From positions 682,001 through 746,000 of the forward strand of contig JALMQS010000916.1 of NCBI GenBank assembly GCA_024734495.1: a stretch of DNA of 64,000 nucleotides, given 5' to 3'. How positions within the stretch are numbered: position 1 is the first letter of the stretch; the number at the start of each line of letters is the position of its first letter. The notes below the pieces were generated by a model. That model ran no database searches, had not been told where the DNA came from, and saw only the letters and a program-made list of their open reading frames with translations. A program made the translations under genes and the position numbers. Shown here one piece after another: positions 24,801-33,458 of the stretch. This stretch comes from Forficula auricularia (Eukaryota > Arthropoda > Insecta > Dermaptera > Forficulidae).

Positions 24801-27800
24801 ATTAAGATAGTGAAAGTCCTTCAATGAAAAAAAATAAAATAATGTTCATATCCCCACCCTTTCCCTATCTACTCTATGTTAAAAATGTCATTTTTAATTG
24901 CAATTATTTCATGTTTGGTGTGGTAAATCGTCTTAAAATTTTAACAGTATGTGTATTATGCTTTTAATGACTTATATTCCAAGTTTCAAAAACTTCTTGA
25001 ATTTTTGCATTTGTGAAAGAACTACCTTAAAGCAATGTTATCAAAGAAGAATTTCATTTTTAGTTGAAATCAACTCCAAATATACACTTAAGCAAATTTG
25101 TTCTTCAGAAAAATATAAGACCACATAAATGATTTATTTATTTTCACGGGTTCATTCTTGTTCTTTTCATTAATAAATATAAACTATGAGGGTAAAATGC
25201 GTTTTCTTAAATACACATACTATTACCTAAAAATTAGTTATCTCCCGTTTTGAGGAAAAAAATAAATAGTCGGTTTTGGGGGGCAGGATATATAAAATGG
25301 AAAAATATATAAAAAAAATGCCCCAAAATAAGGAAATGATTTATAGCACATAGGTATTCAAAGTTGGAATAGATGATGGGATTTTTACAGTTGGTGTAAA
25401 AAATATTTGGAAAAAGCTGGTCTAGTGAGTAACGATGTTGTGACCCATTATACACAGATGGATGGAATAAAATTTCGTTAGTTAATTTTTTTAGTTTACA
25501 TAAAAATAGCTTAATTTAAAAAAACAATATACAAAGGCCGTAGCAAAGCTATTTTTAATTTAATGTTAAAAAAGCTTTGAATCTCTCGGGAATCGAATCC
25601 AACTGGAAAATCGCAATCAGGCTAATTGGATATCCCTAGATAGGAAGCTCTCGTGATTTATGTAGAGCCATGGTTCTCAATCCGTGGTCCGTTCAACACT
25701 GGAGCTACTTCAAGTGTTCCGTAAAAAATCAAATACACAATTAAAAATTGTTATAAAAGAAAAATCAATACAATGTGAAACAATTTTTGTATGTGATTGT
25801 AGATAAGAATATTGTACAAAAATGTACGATCTCTCCCGAACCAGTAAGGGCCAGTTGTATGTCGAAAAAAAAAATTAGTTGTATATCGGTTTGTAAAGTC
25901 TTTGTTAAAGTTGACAAAGGGTAAAACTTTAGAATTCATCTTCATGAAAGTACTTGTCATCTGATTGACCATCCCGCCTGGCACAAGATGAATTCTAAGG
26001 TTTTACCCTTTGTCAACTTTAACAAAGAATTTACAAACCGACATACAACTGAATTTAGGGAACTCGGTATTGGTTTAAAGTGAAACATTATTAAAATTAT
26101 ATTAGGTTGGAGTTGGTGGAGTTTCACAAGGAGAAAAAATTAAAATACAAAGATTAAAAAAAATCTTTGTATTTTAGTTTTTTCTCTTTGTGAGACACCA
26201 CCATCTCCAACCTAATATAATCGAAATACAACTGGCCCTAAGTAGTAAAGAGTATTTTTTTTACTTAGGGAAAGTGGTGTAGGTTTTAGGTGAAACATGA
26301 TATTAATTAATAAAGTAAAGAGTTTTTTTTTTTTTTAATGCAATCGAATGCAAGAAGGGGCGCACCTTTAAAGATGCAGCCCCTATGGACCTCGAAAGAC
26401 CCTTGCATTACCGAAGAGAAGGGAAAGTTGATTAAGTGAGAGTGTGGAGACGTAGGTGTTTATGCACTCGGGTTTTGAAGGTTTGAAGATTATAAGTGCT
26501 GGGGAAGATGGAGGCTGCGAGAGAGTTCCAGTTCCTTGAAGTCATGGGGATATACGTATTGGCGAATGAAGTGGTCCGGCACTTTTCCAATTTGACCGCG
26601 AAAGAGTGTTGGGAGTCGGCAAAACGCGTGCTAGGTGCAAAGCATGCTTTGGGGGGAACTATTGATTTTATCTCATCAGAGCACCTGCCGTGATAGTATC
26701 TATAGAAAAGGGAAAGGGCAGAGACTTTTCTTCGATGAGCTAGCGAGTCGAGGGAGTCGGTGAGGGTAGAATCGTCAATTAGCCTGACGGCTCATTTCTG
26801 AATTGCATCCAGGGTAGCAAGAGAATATTTAGAGGCTCCTCACCATAGATGAGAGCCGTATTCGAGACAGGGGCGGATTTGGGCCTTGTAGATGGTGAGA
26901 ACATGTAGGGGCGTAAAAAATCGCTTGGACCTGAATAAGTGGCCAATCTCCCTTGCTGCAGATTTCACCACAGAGGAGATGTTTTCATTGTGAAACTACA
27001 CTCCATTTACTTTATTAATTAGTAGCGAGTTGGCCACCCCTGGTTTAAATTATGTTGTATTGTGAGCAGAGTTCAGCGCAGAAAAAATGTTACGAGTTTA
27101 GTGTTGCCCGACTTCAAAAAGTTTGAGAATCACTGATGTAGAGAATCAGGTAGATAAAGATGTTCATTTGGACAGAAATCTCACAGCTGGTCTAATCGTA
27201 TGTAAAGAGAGGTTCATCTCAAAGGATAGCCAATTGCGAGGATTGTGATTCGGCACTTTGATTCTTGATTTTGAAAATCCTTTTGAGATTAAATCAAAGA
27301 TTTCTAATAAAATATTTGATAGGGCGCTTCTGTGTACTTTTTTACAAGCTTTTATTATTAGATTTAAACTTTATGTGGTGATTGAGGGCCAGTTGTATGT
27401 CGGTTGGTAAACTCTTTTTAAACGTTGGCAAAGGGTAAAGCCTTAAAATTCACATTATGAAAGTGCCTGTCATCTGATTGGCCATCTCACCGGGCACAAG
27501 GTGAATTTTAAGGTTTTACCCTTTGCCAACGTTTAAAAAGAGTTTACCAACCGACATACAACTGGCCCTAAGCCTCCAAATGTGTTTTAGAATTGTGAAA
27601 AAATAAACCATATGGCCATCCAGATAACTTTACCATACACTTGCCCTCTCTCTTATATTTAATATTTTGGTGCTCTAAATAAATAAATACGTACTAACGT
27701 ACTAACATACATTTTGACAAAATAATTAATATCTCGTAAAATATAATTTTTTCGATGTTCACTGTTTAAGGCTTTTTTCTAGACCAAAACGCCAGGATAT

Positions 27801-28735
27801 CTCTCAATTTTTTTATCAAAATAGTTTCAGCCGTTTTGGAAATATTTTGAAAAAACAAAAGAAAAAACATTTCATGCACGATTACTATACTTGACCATAC
27901 TCTGTGTGGTAAAGTAAAAAAATACATTTTTTGAGATTTGAGACACTCAATTGTTTCTATAAAATATTTAAAATAAAAATAGAAATTGAATTTGGGATTC
28001 ATCGTACGAAAATGAATTCATTTTCTGATGTGATTATTCAGAATAATAAAATTTTTATAAAAGAATGAATTTGCAAAATTTTTTCTTAGTTTGGCATTGA
28101 TTATTTAATTTTTTAACAAAAAGTTTAATATATCGTTTAAAGAATTAAAATTAGTGGCAACAAATAATTTAAGTATGTAGGATTAGATTTATATAATATA
28201 TAGGGGCAAATTTTTCTTTAAAAAAAATTAAATTATAACCTTATAAAATAAATAAAGATGATATTGGCATCATAGATCAAATAATTTTCTAGTTTTTAAA
28301 ATAATTGACCTAAATAAGAGAATGCGAGATGAATTTGTACTTTATGTGAATCTTAGAATTAAAATAATTAATCTAAAAATATAATATGGATTAATTCCTT
28401 ACAAAAATCATTTGATTCATTTGAACATTTATCAATTGTAGATGAAGAATAAAAAACGATCGAAGTAGACATTAAATTTTTATGATATACGAAACGATTT
28501 CTAATGAGATTGGATAAAATTTTTCGAGTATATAAACAACGAATCTGAATCATAGTTAAATTATCTCAATTAATAAAAAAAAAAAGATTATTTCAAAAAA
28601 ATATTAATTCTTTTACAAATCAAAATAATATTGAAATAAATAGAATACTTAAATACAAGCCAAACATGTGAGATTTAAATGTTTAAATAGAAAAAAAGAG
28701 TATAAAAAAAAGAAAAAACACTTACTGGAATCCAT
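12095..28735 (-). CDS. BLMH: Bleomycin hydrolase (peptidase family C1B), complete, 7 coding exons
   Basis: Cytosolic papain-fold cysteine aminopeptidase; the family forms barrel-shaped hexamers that trim peptides and hydrolyse bleomycin and homocysteine thiolactone. Joined exons: 28735-28726, 20176-20019, 16671-16426, 16352-16215, 16132-15884, 14241-13783, 12208-12095. They give 457 aa (human 455) with GT-AG introns in consistent phase. Seen directly: oxyanion Gln67 and catalytic Cys73 in NQKNSGRCWVFA, His373 in MSHAMAFTAV and Asn395 in RVENSWG. The C-terminus is PAWDPMGTLARNSD; the family's C-terminal tail reaches into the active-site cleft. Matching to human is close throughout and no frameshift or stop occurs, so the gene should be functional. 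Introns 1 (8.5 kb) and 2 (3.3 kb) are swollen by transposons. No neighbouring gene has a related job. Confidence 0.96.
12440..13387. mobile_element. Non-autonomous hAT element (948 bp)
   Basis: Ends CAGTGTTTTTCAACC and GGTTGAAAAACACTG are inverted repeats, with GGGGGTCGCG-like subterminal motifs on both sides. Flanks are CTCTAATG (12432-12439) and TTCTAGTG (13388-13395), a 6/8 match to an 8-bp duplication. No transposase was found. It lies in the last BLMH intron. Confidence 0.85.
13783..14241 (-). CDS. BLMH: BLMH coding exon 6 (His and Asn catalytic residues)
   Basis: 153 codons, residues 268-420, from VCLVTDPRP to WFREFVFE. It carries catalytic His373 and Asn395. Acceptor CAG is at 14244-14242, donor GTAGGT follows 13783. 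A splice-internal frame start at MTDPRP is only an in-frame Met look-alike, not the true start. Confidence 0.96.
14364..15032. mobile_element. TIR element (TATACCGGGTGAG ends) with nested foldback
   Basis: The left end TATACCGGGTGAGTGTTTTA and right end CTCACCCGGTATA are inverted repeats. The left 240 bp recur at 39576-39832. The interior is interrupted by the foldback at 14727-15014. There is no transposase. It lies in BLMH intron 5, between the exons at 13783-14241 and 15884-16132. Confidence 0.65.
14727..15014. mobile_element. Foldback element, GCCGAGAGTAGCAG family
   Basis: The head TTGAAAAGTTTTTGTTTTGC, then CGAGAGTAGCAG, is followed by two complementary arms of about 100 bp containing CCTCTGCTTGATGCAAATAA and TGATATATCTGTATATATA. 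The full structure recurs at 20461-20690, and worn solo heads occur at 16725 and 63409. It has no coding capacity. Confidence 0.75.
15040..15880. other. BLMH intron 5, remainder
   Basis: Intronic sequence between the exons at 13783-14241 and 15884-16132. An inverted pair near 15250-15320 (CACACGCTACGTCTTGCCTGA / TAGCGTGTGG) is a small unclassified MITE. Nothing else is supportable. Confidence 0.4.
15884..16132 (-). CDS. BLMH: BLMH coding exon 5
   Basis: 83 codons, residues 185-267, LREYSKELRELVESG...NVDDK. It includes the conserved ICLGVPP and FTWEY segments. Acceptor TTTTCAG, donor AAG|GTTGAT. Confidence 0.95.
16215..16352 (-). CDS. BLMH: BLMH coding exon 4
   Basis: 46 codons, residues 139-184, DPTSDGGQWDMVV...NAILKSK, with the conserved DGGQWDM and PKKCFPES motifs. 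Acceptor TTCCAG, donor AAG|GTATTT. Confidence 0.95.
16426..16671 (-). CDS. BLMH: BLMH coding exon 3 (active-site cysteine)
   Basis: 82 codons, residues 57-138, containing NQKNSGRCWVFA with oxyanion Gln67 and nucleophile Cys73, then EFEFSQGYLFFWDK. Acceptor TTTTTTTAG, donor AAT|GTAAGT. Confidence 0.96.
16918..17570. mobile_element. Long-TIR foldback element (~650 bp)
   Basis: Outer ends CACAAGTCGACAAAAATTT and AAATTTTTGTTGACCTGTG are complementary. Inner arms pair again over most of their length (CGAAAAAGGCCATTTTGACC with GGTCAAAATGACCTTTTTCG; TTGATTTTCAAATTACGAC with GTGGTAATTTGAAAATCAA). It lies in BLMH intron 2. No ORF. Superfamily not assigned. Confidence 0.7.
17575..20015. other. BLMH intron 2, remainder
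   Basis: Holds decayed repeats. A mariner-like end GAACACCCTGTATATTATAG occurs near 18403, and a member of the dispersed ACTTTACCATA family is at 19280-19830. The hydrophobic 96-codon minus frame at 18619-18909 has no recognised family. No extra BLMH exon is needed or seen. Confidence 0.4.
19280..19830 (-). repeat. Dispersed ACTTTACCATA-family repeat
   Basis: Shares an ordered set of phrases with 24060-24235, 27600-27920, 37640-37870, 38425-38815 and 39832-40610. These are TGTTCTGATGT, TGATTATGTATACAA, a poly(C) run, ATTTTGGGTCGATATTCACC, AACGCACAGACAACCAGAC, TTTTTTCGATGTTCACTTAT, and TATGGTAAAGTA at the end. No coding capacity. Confidence 0.7.
20019..20176 (-). CDS. BLMH: BLMH coding exon 2
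   Basis: Completes Thr4 (A|CT) and encodes residues 5-56, VLKPETLAKLRQSF...TQHVFQHK. The frame joins the 10-nt coding part of exon 1 and runs into exon 3 at phase 0. Donor AAG|GTGAAT. Confidence 0.95.
20461..20690. mobile_element. Foldback element, GCCGAGAGTAGCAG family
   Basis: Same head and arms as 14727-15014, but shorter. The two arms (AAGGAGAAACAAAGATGTCC to ATATATCGAGATGATATATT, and the reverse) are near-exact complements. It lies 285 bp upstream of BLMH exon 2, in intron 1. Confidence 0.75.
21748..21830. repeat. (TA)n microsatellite
   Basis: About 80 bp of almost uninterrupted TA, with one CG interruption near 21800, inside the left arm of the foldback. It is an expansion of the short ATATAT stem III seen in other copies. 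Confidence 0.9.
21856..21898 (+). ncRNA. Hammerhead-like motif
   Basis: GCTC, then core CTAAAGA (G5 changed to A), one T, stem II GGGT...ACCC, GAA, self-complementary ATATATATAT, then C and GAG. CTC pairs with GAG as stem I, and C follows AU as an AUC cleavage triplet. The G5 change should inactivate it. Confidence 0.4.
22838..23368 (+). mobile_element. TTAA-flanked MITE, copy 1 (531 bp)
   Basis: Bounded by TTAA at 22834-22837 and 23369-23372. Ends GGAGGTTCTTTCGC and GTGAAAGAACTATC form imperfect inverted repeats. Nearly the same sequence occurs inverted at 23466-23986 and direct at 24495-25026. The TTAA duplication suggests mobilisation by a piggyBac-type transposase; this is inference. The 101-codon frame inside is not conserved between copies. 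Confidence 0.85.
23466..23986 (-). mobile_element. TTAA-flanked MITE, copy 2, inverted
   Basis: Reverse complement of copy 1 with about 90 bp between them, so the pair forms a palindrome of about 1.15 kb. TTAA at 23462-23465 and 23987-23990. Confidence 0.85.
24060..24235 (+). repeat. Dispersed ACTTTACCATA-family fragment
   Basis: Contains TATGCATAATCAGTGGG, AAAATGCAAAAACTAAC, TTGTATGGTAAAGTCAAGTG and GGCCACATCAGAACACGTCA, as at 40480-40610. Confidence 0.65.
24495..25026 (+). mobile_element. TTAA-flanked MITE, copy 3 (532 bp)
   Basis: Same orientation as copy 1, with TTAA at 24491-24494 and 25027-25030. Ends GGAGGTTCTTTCGCGAC and GTGAAAGAACTACC. Confidence 0.85.
25847..26239. mobile_element. 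Long-TIR MITE (AGGGCCAGTTGTATGTCG), interrupted
   Basis: Terminal AGGGCCAGTTGTATGTCG and ...ATACAACTGGCCCT. Its inner arms pair AAAGTTGACAAAGGGTAAAA with TTTTACCCTTTGTCAACTTT. An intact copy is at 27385-27569. The right end is split by the foldback at 26096-26222. Confidence 0.75.
26096..26222. mobile_element. Short foldback, nested
   Basis: Arms TTATATTAGGTTGGAG...TACAAAGATT and AATCTTTGTA...CTCCAACCTAATATA meet almost directly. The GGTATTGGTTTAAAGTGAAA box lies just outside at 26064-26089. No hammerhead-like core remains. Confidence 0.7.
26344..26985 (-). mobile_element. Jockey-like LINE, 5'-truncated, defective
   Basis: The minus strand encodes the C-terminal part of a jockey-type protein with stops: HLFRSKRFFTPLHVLTIYKA, LEYGSHLWWGASKYSLATLD, HRRKVSALSLFYRYYHGRCS, and SFANTYIPMTSRNWNSL. 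It ends in the family 3' UTR and poly(A) (poly(T) at 26325-26338). Same family as 49835-50556. Confidence 0.8.
27185..27360 (+). repeat. Dispersed repeat, possibly tRNA-derived SINE
   Basis: Shares TTCATCTCAAAGG, then CTTTTGA.ATTAAATCAAA.ATTTCTA.TAAAA with 44995-45125. The second copy has a B-box-like GGGTTGATTCCCG. Here that position is altered. Confidence 0.4.
27385..27569. mobile_element. Long-TIR MITE (AGGGCCAGTTGTATGTCG), intact
   Basis: 185 bp with arms of about 75 bp: AGGGCCAGTTGTATGTCGGT...AAAGGGTAAAGCC and its complement ending ACCGACATACAACTGGCCCT. The loop of about 40 bp contains TGCCTGTCATCTGATTGGCC, shared with 25945-25970. Confidence 0.85.
27600..27920 (-). repeat. Dispersed ACTTTACCATA-family fragment
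   Basis: Contains ACTAACATACATTTTGACAA, TTTTTTCGATGTTCACTG, CGATTACTATACTTGACCAT and GTGTGGTAAAGTA in the family order. Confidence 0.6.
28726..28735 (-). CDS. BLMH: BLMH coding exon 1 (10 coding nt)
   Basis: ATG GAT TCC A followed by donor GTAAGT. It supplies Met-Asp-Ser and the first base of Thr4. The start is chosen because AAG precedes ATG (good initiation context), the donor is perfect, and the phase joins exon 2 exactly, giving the expected family length. Confidence 0.85.
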
Positions 28736-28773
28736 CTTGGGGAAAGTGACAGTCGCTGACGGAGAAATTCGTG

Positions 28774-28801
28774 TGACGTCATCAGCGATGGCTGACTCCG
28801 C
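28774..28801. promoter_or_regulatory. CRE and ARE-like sites in the BLMH promoter
   Basis: A perfect cAMP-response-element palindrome TGACGTCA (28774-28781) and a TGACTCCGC (28793-28801, TGACnnnGC, the antioxidant-response core) lie 39-66 bp upstream of the BLMH start codon. They sit in a short, less AT-rich patch (28740-28830) that looks like the proximal promoter. Function is inferred. Confidence 0.45.
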
Positions 28802-29028
28802 GCAAGCAACTTTGCATTGATTTTTTTAACCACTACTTACTTACACCTGCCCAAATACACTCCGCAATATTATTTAATTATTCTTTGGATGAGATATTAT
28901 TTTTTAGACTAAATAAAAATGGATTATCAATTTATTTTAGAATGTATTCAATAATTTTTTTTGAAAAAATACTAATTTTTATTCGCGGTTTTAATTTCAA
29001 ATTTCTTATTTATAATTTGGAAAATTTA

Positions 29029-30745
29029 TAGTACCTGGAGCCACCGAGCGATGCTCGGCAACTTTTTGCTTCAGTTAAAAGTTAGTTATTAATATTATTT
29101 TTAATTTAAAATTCTGATAAAAACTACCCCATCACTGCACACCACCCCCATACCAGCCCCGCTATTCCCCTGGACCCCCGCCCCATACCGGACCCGCACA
29201 CCACACCCCCGCCACGCCCTCTGGACAACCACCGCCGTACCGCGCACCGCACCCCCGCTATGCCCCCTGGACCCCGAACCCGCCACTCCACCTCCTGCAC
29301 CACCCACCCCCACCCTCAGTTTTTGCATTTCTAATTTTCTAGTGGCCCACAGATTATGCATATATAGGTATATAAATAAATTCCGCTTAATTATTTTTTT
29401 TAATCAAATAACAATTTATCGAGTTTTATAATAATCAATTAAATTGGCAAATTCTAATATAATAATATAATCATATTTCTTATTAACTATTTGTGGGATT
29501 TAATACTCAACTTATAATCAATTAAATTAATAATAATAATAATAAATTTTATTGAACCAATTATTTTACATGGATTAACGTATACATTTTATTTGGGCTT
29601 CGACATCGGAGATTACTTCCCCACCATCGACTGTTCTTGATCTTCTCGGGCTTGCGATGTTTTTAGTCCGTGCTTTGTAAAAAGAGGAAAAATTGACAAA
29701 ATAATTCAATTAAATTTAATATTAAACCAGTTATTTTACATTAATGTATACATTGATGTATTTGAGCTTCGACTCCGAAGATTACTTCTCCAGCATCGAG
29801 TGTCCTTGATCATCTTTTTAGTCCTTGTTTTTAATAAGAGGAAAAAACTAATTATATAAAAAAACCTCTTTTCCTATAATTATTCCAATTCCATTATTCT
29901 CATTCCCCCCACTAATCCCCATCATTCAATTAAATTTTTTTTTATAAATTTTATTAAACCAATTATTTTACATTAATTAATGTATACATTGTATTTGAGC
30001 TTCGACTCCGGAGATTACTTCCCCACCATCGACTGTCCTTGATCATCTTTTTAGTCCTTGTTTTTAATAAGAGGAAAAAGCTAATTAAATAAAAAACCTC
30101 TTTTCCGATAATTATTCCTTTCCATCCTATCGCATTCAATTAAATTTTTTTTTTTTTTTTTATAAATTTTATTAAACCAATTATTTTACATTAATTAATG
30201 TATACCTTGTATTTTAGCTTCGATTTCGGAGATTGCTTCTCCACCATCGAGTGTCCTTATTCATCTTGAGTCCTTGTTTTTAATAAGAGGAAAAATCTAA
30301 TTAGATAAAAAAATCTCTTTTCCGATAATTATTTAAATTCCATTATTCCCCAATCAAATCGATTGGTATCCTTCCCTCTCCTCTCCCTCTTTCCTTCCTT
30401 CAATTAAATTGTTTAATTTTAATATAATATAATCATATTTGGTAGAAAGTATTAGTGGGTTTTAAAATTAAAAAAACAATTAAAAATAAAAGATAATTGA
30501 AAAAAATGTAAAAAAACTTTTTTCTTGAGATTTTTATCTATAAATAATTACTTTAATTAAGAAAAGATCAATTAAGATGAAATTTGTCGAGGTCCAGACA
30601 TAGCCAGATCGTTTTCTCATACTCAAAACTTGTTAATAGAGTTGGTTTCATCAAAATGGGTAGAGCCGTTTTCAAAATAGAACTAAGATACAAACAAATA
30701 AATATATAAACAAACAATTTTTGCTCGTTTAATAAGAGTAGATAG
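29029..30745. mobile_element. HINE/Helentron-like repeat with C-rich block and tandem array
   Basis: One end is TACCTGGAGCCACCGAGCGA, followed by a C-rich block (29120-29320) and GTTTTTGCATTTCTAATTTTC. Then come a tandem array (29525-30400) and the terminal block GTCGAGGTCCAGACATAGCC, GGTAGAGCCGTTTTCAAAAT, and GCTCGTTTAATAAGAGTAGA. The same ends in the same order occur at 54883-55655 and 56830-57722 (inverted). Non-autonomous Helitron-like elements with internal tandem repeats are known as HINEs; the assignment is tentative. Confidence 0.5.
29525..30400. repeat. Tandem array, about four ~210-bp units
   Basis: Each unit has AAATTTTATTAAACCAATTA, TTTTACATTAATTAATGTAT, GAGCTTCGACTCCGGAGATT, ACTTC.CCACCATCGA.TGTCCTTGATCATC, and TAATAAGAGGAAAAA. 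Units start near 29545, 29725, 29945 and 30160. The first is the most diverged. Confidence 0.8.
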
Positions 30746-30832
30746 ATTGAAATATATATGTATAGTATAGCTAATATAGTAAAATAAATTTTCTAATTCT
30801 TGGCCTATACTCGTTTGTGATTATACTCATAC

Positions 30833-30978
30833 CGAGGGGTGAACCGCGATTGGAATTAGGTGTACACCGTCTTTGGAATTATTTTGGAATTCATTAGATA
30901 ATCTATTGTCTTCTACTTTGAAATGAATATGGAAGTGGAAGTAGGTGTACAAGATTTTAGCTCGCGGTTCACCCCTCG
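30833..30978. mobile_element. hAT-type MITE, copy 1 (146 bp)
   Basis: Ends CGAGGGGTGAACCGCG and CGCGGTTCACCCCTCG. Perfect 8-bp duplication ACTCATAC at 30825-30832 and 30979-30986. No ORF. Confidence 0.9.
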
Positions 30979-31227
30979 ACTCATACATACAGTAGAGAAT
31001 TAAATATTTCAGAGAATTAGTTTTTCGGGAGACCTAGAGAAAATTTAAAAATACGCAAATTAAACAAATAAAGGGTGTTTTTTGGCGTGAAAGAACTTAA
31101 TTTAAATTGGAATAAAACACATACAATTTGATCAAATGATCATAATTACCTGCATTAATTGACACTCTCGACTCCCTAGCCCATCGTAGATCTGTCTCCG
31201 CCCTTTCTTTTTTTCCATAGATATTAC

Positions 31228-31376
31228 GAGGGGTGAACCGCGACCTAAAATCGTGTACACCTACTTCCACTTTCATTTTCAAGTAGAAGACAATAGATGA
31301 CAATAGATTATCTAATGAATTCCAAAGTAATTCCAAAGACGGTGTACACCTAATTCCAATCGCGGTTCACCCCTCG
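31228..31376. mobile_element. hAT-type MITE, copy 2 (149 bp), nested in mariner A
   Basis: Same family as 30833-30978 in the opposite orientation. 8-bp duplication GATATTAC at 31220-31227 and 31377-31384; one terminal C is missing at the left. Confidence 0.85.
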
Positions 31377-31469
31377 GATATTACCATGGCTTTTGTTCTG
31401 ACGAGATATAATAAAATCAATAATACCACCAAAGGCTTCATTTGCGCGAAATACACGATTATCTAAGAT

Positions 31470-31745
31470 TCAACAGCTTAAATTGGATACTAATCGAAGA
31501 AACGCATTCGCCAATTCTTTTATCCCTATGACATCTAGAGACTAGAACTTTCTTCGCCCGACCGTCTTTTCAGCAATTTATAACCTTCGATCTTTCAAGA
31601 ACCACATCCACAGATACCTTCGACTCCTACCCAATCCCTAAATCTCTTCTTATTTTCACGATGCAAGGGTCCACCGCGGAATACTGAGGTTGTACCATTT
31701 TGGTGCAACTTCTTCTTGTATCAATATCATTTTAAAAAACAAAAA
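31470..31745 (+). mobile_element. Jockey-like LINE 3' end nested in mariner A
   Basis: Encodes a degenerate FIPMTSRDWNF...YNLRSFKNHIHRYLRL block, then the family 3' UTR with TTTTCACGATGCAAGGG and a poly(A)-like end at 31729-31747. Confidence 0.7.
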
Positions 31746-33458
31746 AATTTCGGGTTTACTTAAATGAAAATCTTATGTAGTCTTTGAATTTGATTTCGGG
31801 AACTGGGTCTAATAAAGCAAAATGTTGTTCAGTGATGAGGCTAATTTTTGGCTCAATGGGTATGTCAACAAGCAAAATTGTCGCAGGAGTGTTGGAGGAA
31901 GAGAATCCACAAGTGATTCTTCAAAAGTCATTACATCTAGAAAAATGCGCTAACTCTTTGGTGTGTTTTATGGGTTAGAGGTGTCATCGGACAAATGAAG
32001 CCGGCAAGTATGTTACCGTTAATGGAGAACGCTCTAGAGTCATGATAAGAGACTATTTCGTTCCCCCAATTGGCTGGAGGAGATTTGGTTCCAATAGGAC
32101 GGCGTTACATGCCACACAGTGCGTGAAATAATGGATTTATTGAGCGAAACGTTCGGCGATCAAGCTTTTCGAGAAATGGACCTGTTAATAAATTAACACC
32201 ATAATCCTGTGACTTGACGCTTATGGATAATTTTCTGGAAATTCCTTGGTGTATGCAGATAAACCAGCGAAGTTAAATTATTTGGAGGCTAACATTGGTC
32301 GTGTTATTAAAGAAAATAAGCGACCGTTGCTTGAAAAAGTGGTCGAAATTTGAACCTTCAGGATGCGCTTAGAACAAGTCCCGGGGGTCAAATGACCGAA
32401 ATAATATTCAAAGACTAGATGGCATGATTTTCTGTAAATTAAAGCCAAAGTTCCGATGATTTGGTCAAATTTTATGTGTTTTATTCCAATTTAAAGTTCT
32501 ATCACGATAAAAAAAATACCCTGTATATGTATATATATAGATTAATTTTTATTACACACAAATCAAAGAAAAAAATGACTGAAAGCTTTAAATATGGGGC
32601 CTCTAGGGCGTGTCGAAGGGATAGGGGTGTAGCCCCCGTTCCCCAAATGAATTATGTTTAACTTTATACTTTGATATCTAGTATTTTTAAATTACAGTAA
32701 ATATCATTGTTAAGCATATTTATAAATAAACAAATAAATAAATATGTATATATATATTAACAAGAGGTGGGGGGGGGGGGGATTCAATGCCCTGGGCATG
32801 TGAAGCCGGATATAAACTGCTCCACCGGCTGTACGATAACCTTCATAAAATTTTCATTTAGCTTAGGCCTATACTTATAATATGTATAGCCGTTGCATTA
32901 TTAGAAAAGATAGACCCCCTCCTTTTTAGGTCTCCTCTATCATTAATTTCAATGGGAATCTTTTAAGACTGTAAATATGTCAACATTAAAATTGTCTCTG
33001 AATTACCTCTATCTCAGAAGTAAAGTCGCAACATGTTGCTATTATATAAGCGAGTTTTTTTTGCTCAAAACTATCTATACTACGAGGATAAGTCAAAAAT
33101 TACCTACTCTTTTCGTTCTACAACTTCATTAAACTAAGATAGGAGGCGGCCGCATGCACATGCGTTGAGTTGGCGCGTCTGTGGTCACGTGTGCGGAATT
33201 TAATCACGATCGCGCCAGTTGACGTCTAGATACAACAGCATAAGCATGTCAGCTCCGTTATCAGATTGCACTAAAGAGGAGCATCGAGGAGTGGTCAGAG
33301 TGTGTAAAAGGTGCTGAAATTCACCGGAGTCTTTTGTCACGATACGGGGAAAGTTCTTTATCTCGTAAAAGAGTTTTTTTTATGGATCGAAATGTTTAAA
33401 AGTGGCCGAAGGAGCGTAACAGAAAAAAAGGGAGCTGGACGACCGTCAACTTTGAGAC

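Larger units (their letters stand above)
25668..27135. mobile_element. hAT element hosting nested insertions
   Basis: Ends CCATGGTTCTCAA and TTGAGAATCACTG are inverted repeats, and the flanks carry a perfect 8-bp duplication ATGTAGAG (25660-25667 and 27136-27143). Inside are a MITE (25847-26239), a foldback within that MITE, and a LINE (26344-26985) inside a truncated foldback. No hAT transposase remains. It lies in BLMH intron 1. Confidence 0.85.
31071..32523 (+). mobile_element. Mariner-like element A, dead
   Basis: Terminal inverted repeats of about 70 bp (AGGGTGTTTTTTGG...TTAAATTGGAATAAAACACA; right end complementary) flanked by TA. Plus-strand transposase relic from about 31780: FSDEANFWLNGYVNKQNCR, then GKYVTVNGERSRVMIRDYF, both typical of IS630/mariner-type transposases, with stops and frameshifts. 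A hAT MITE and a LINE 3' end are nested in its left half. Confidence 0.8.

Noticed and set aside
29525..30400. CRISPR-like array
   Set aside because: Units are ~210 bp, contiguous and diverged, with no short repeats or spacers. The genome is eukaryotic.
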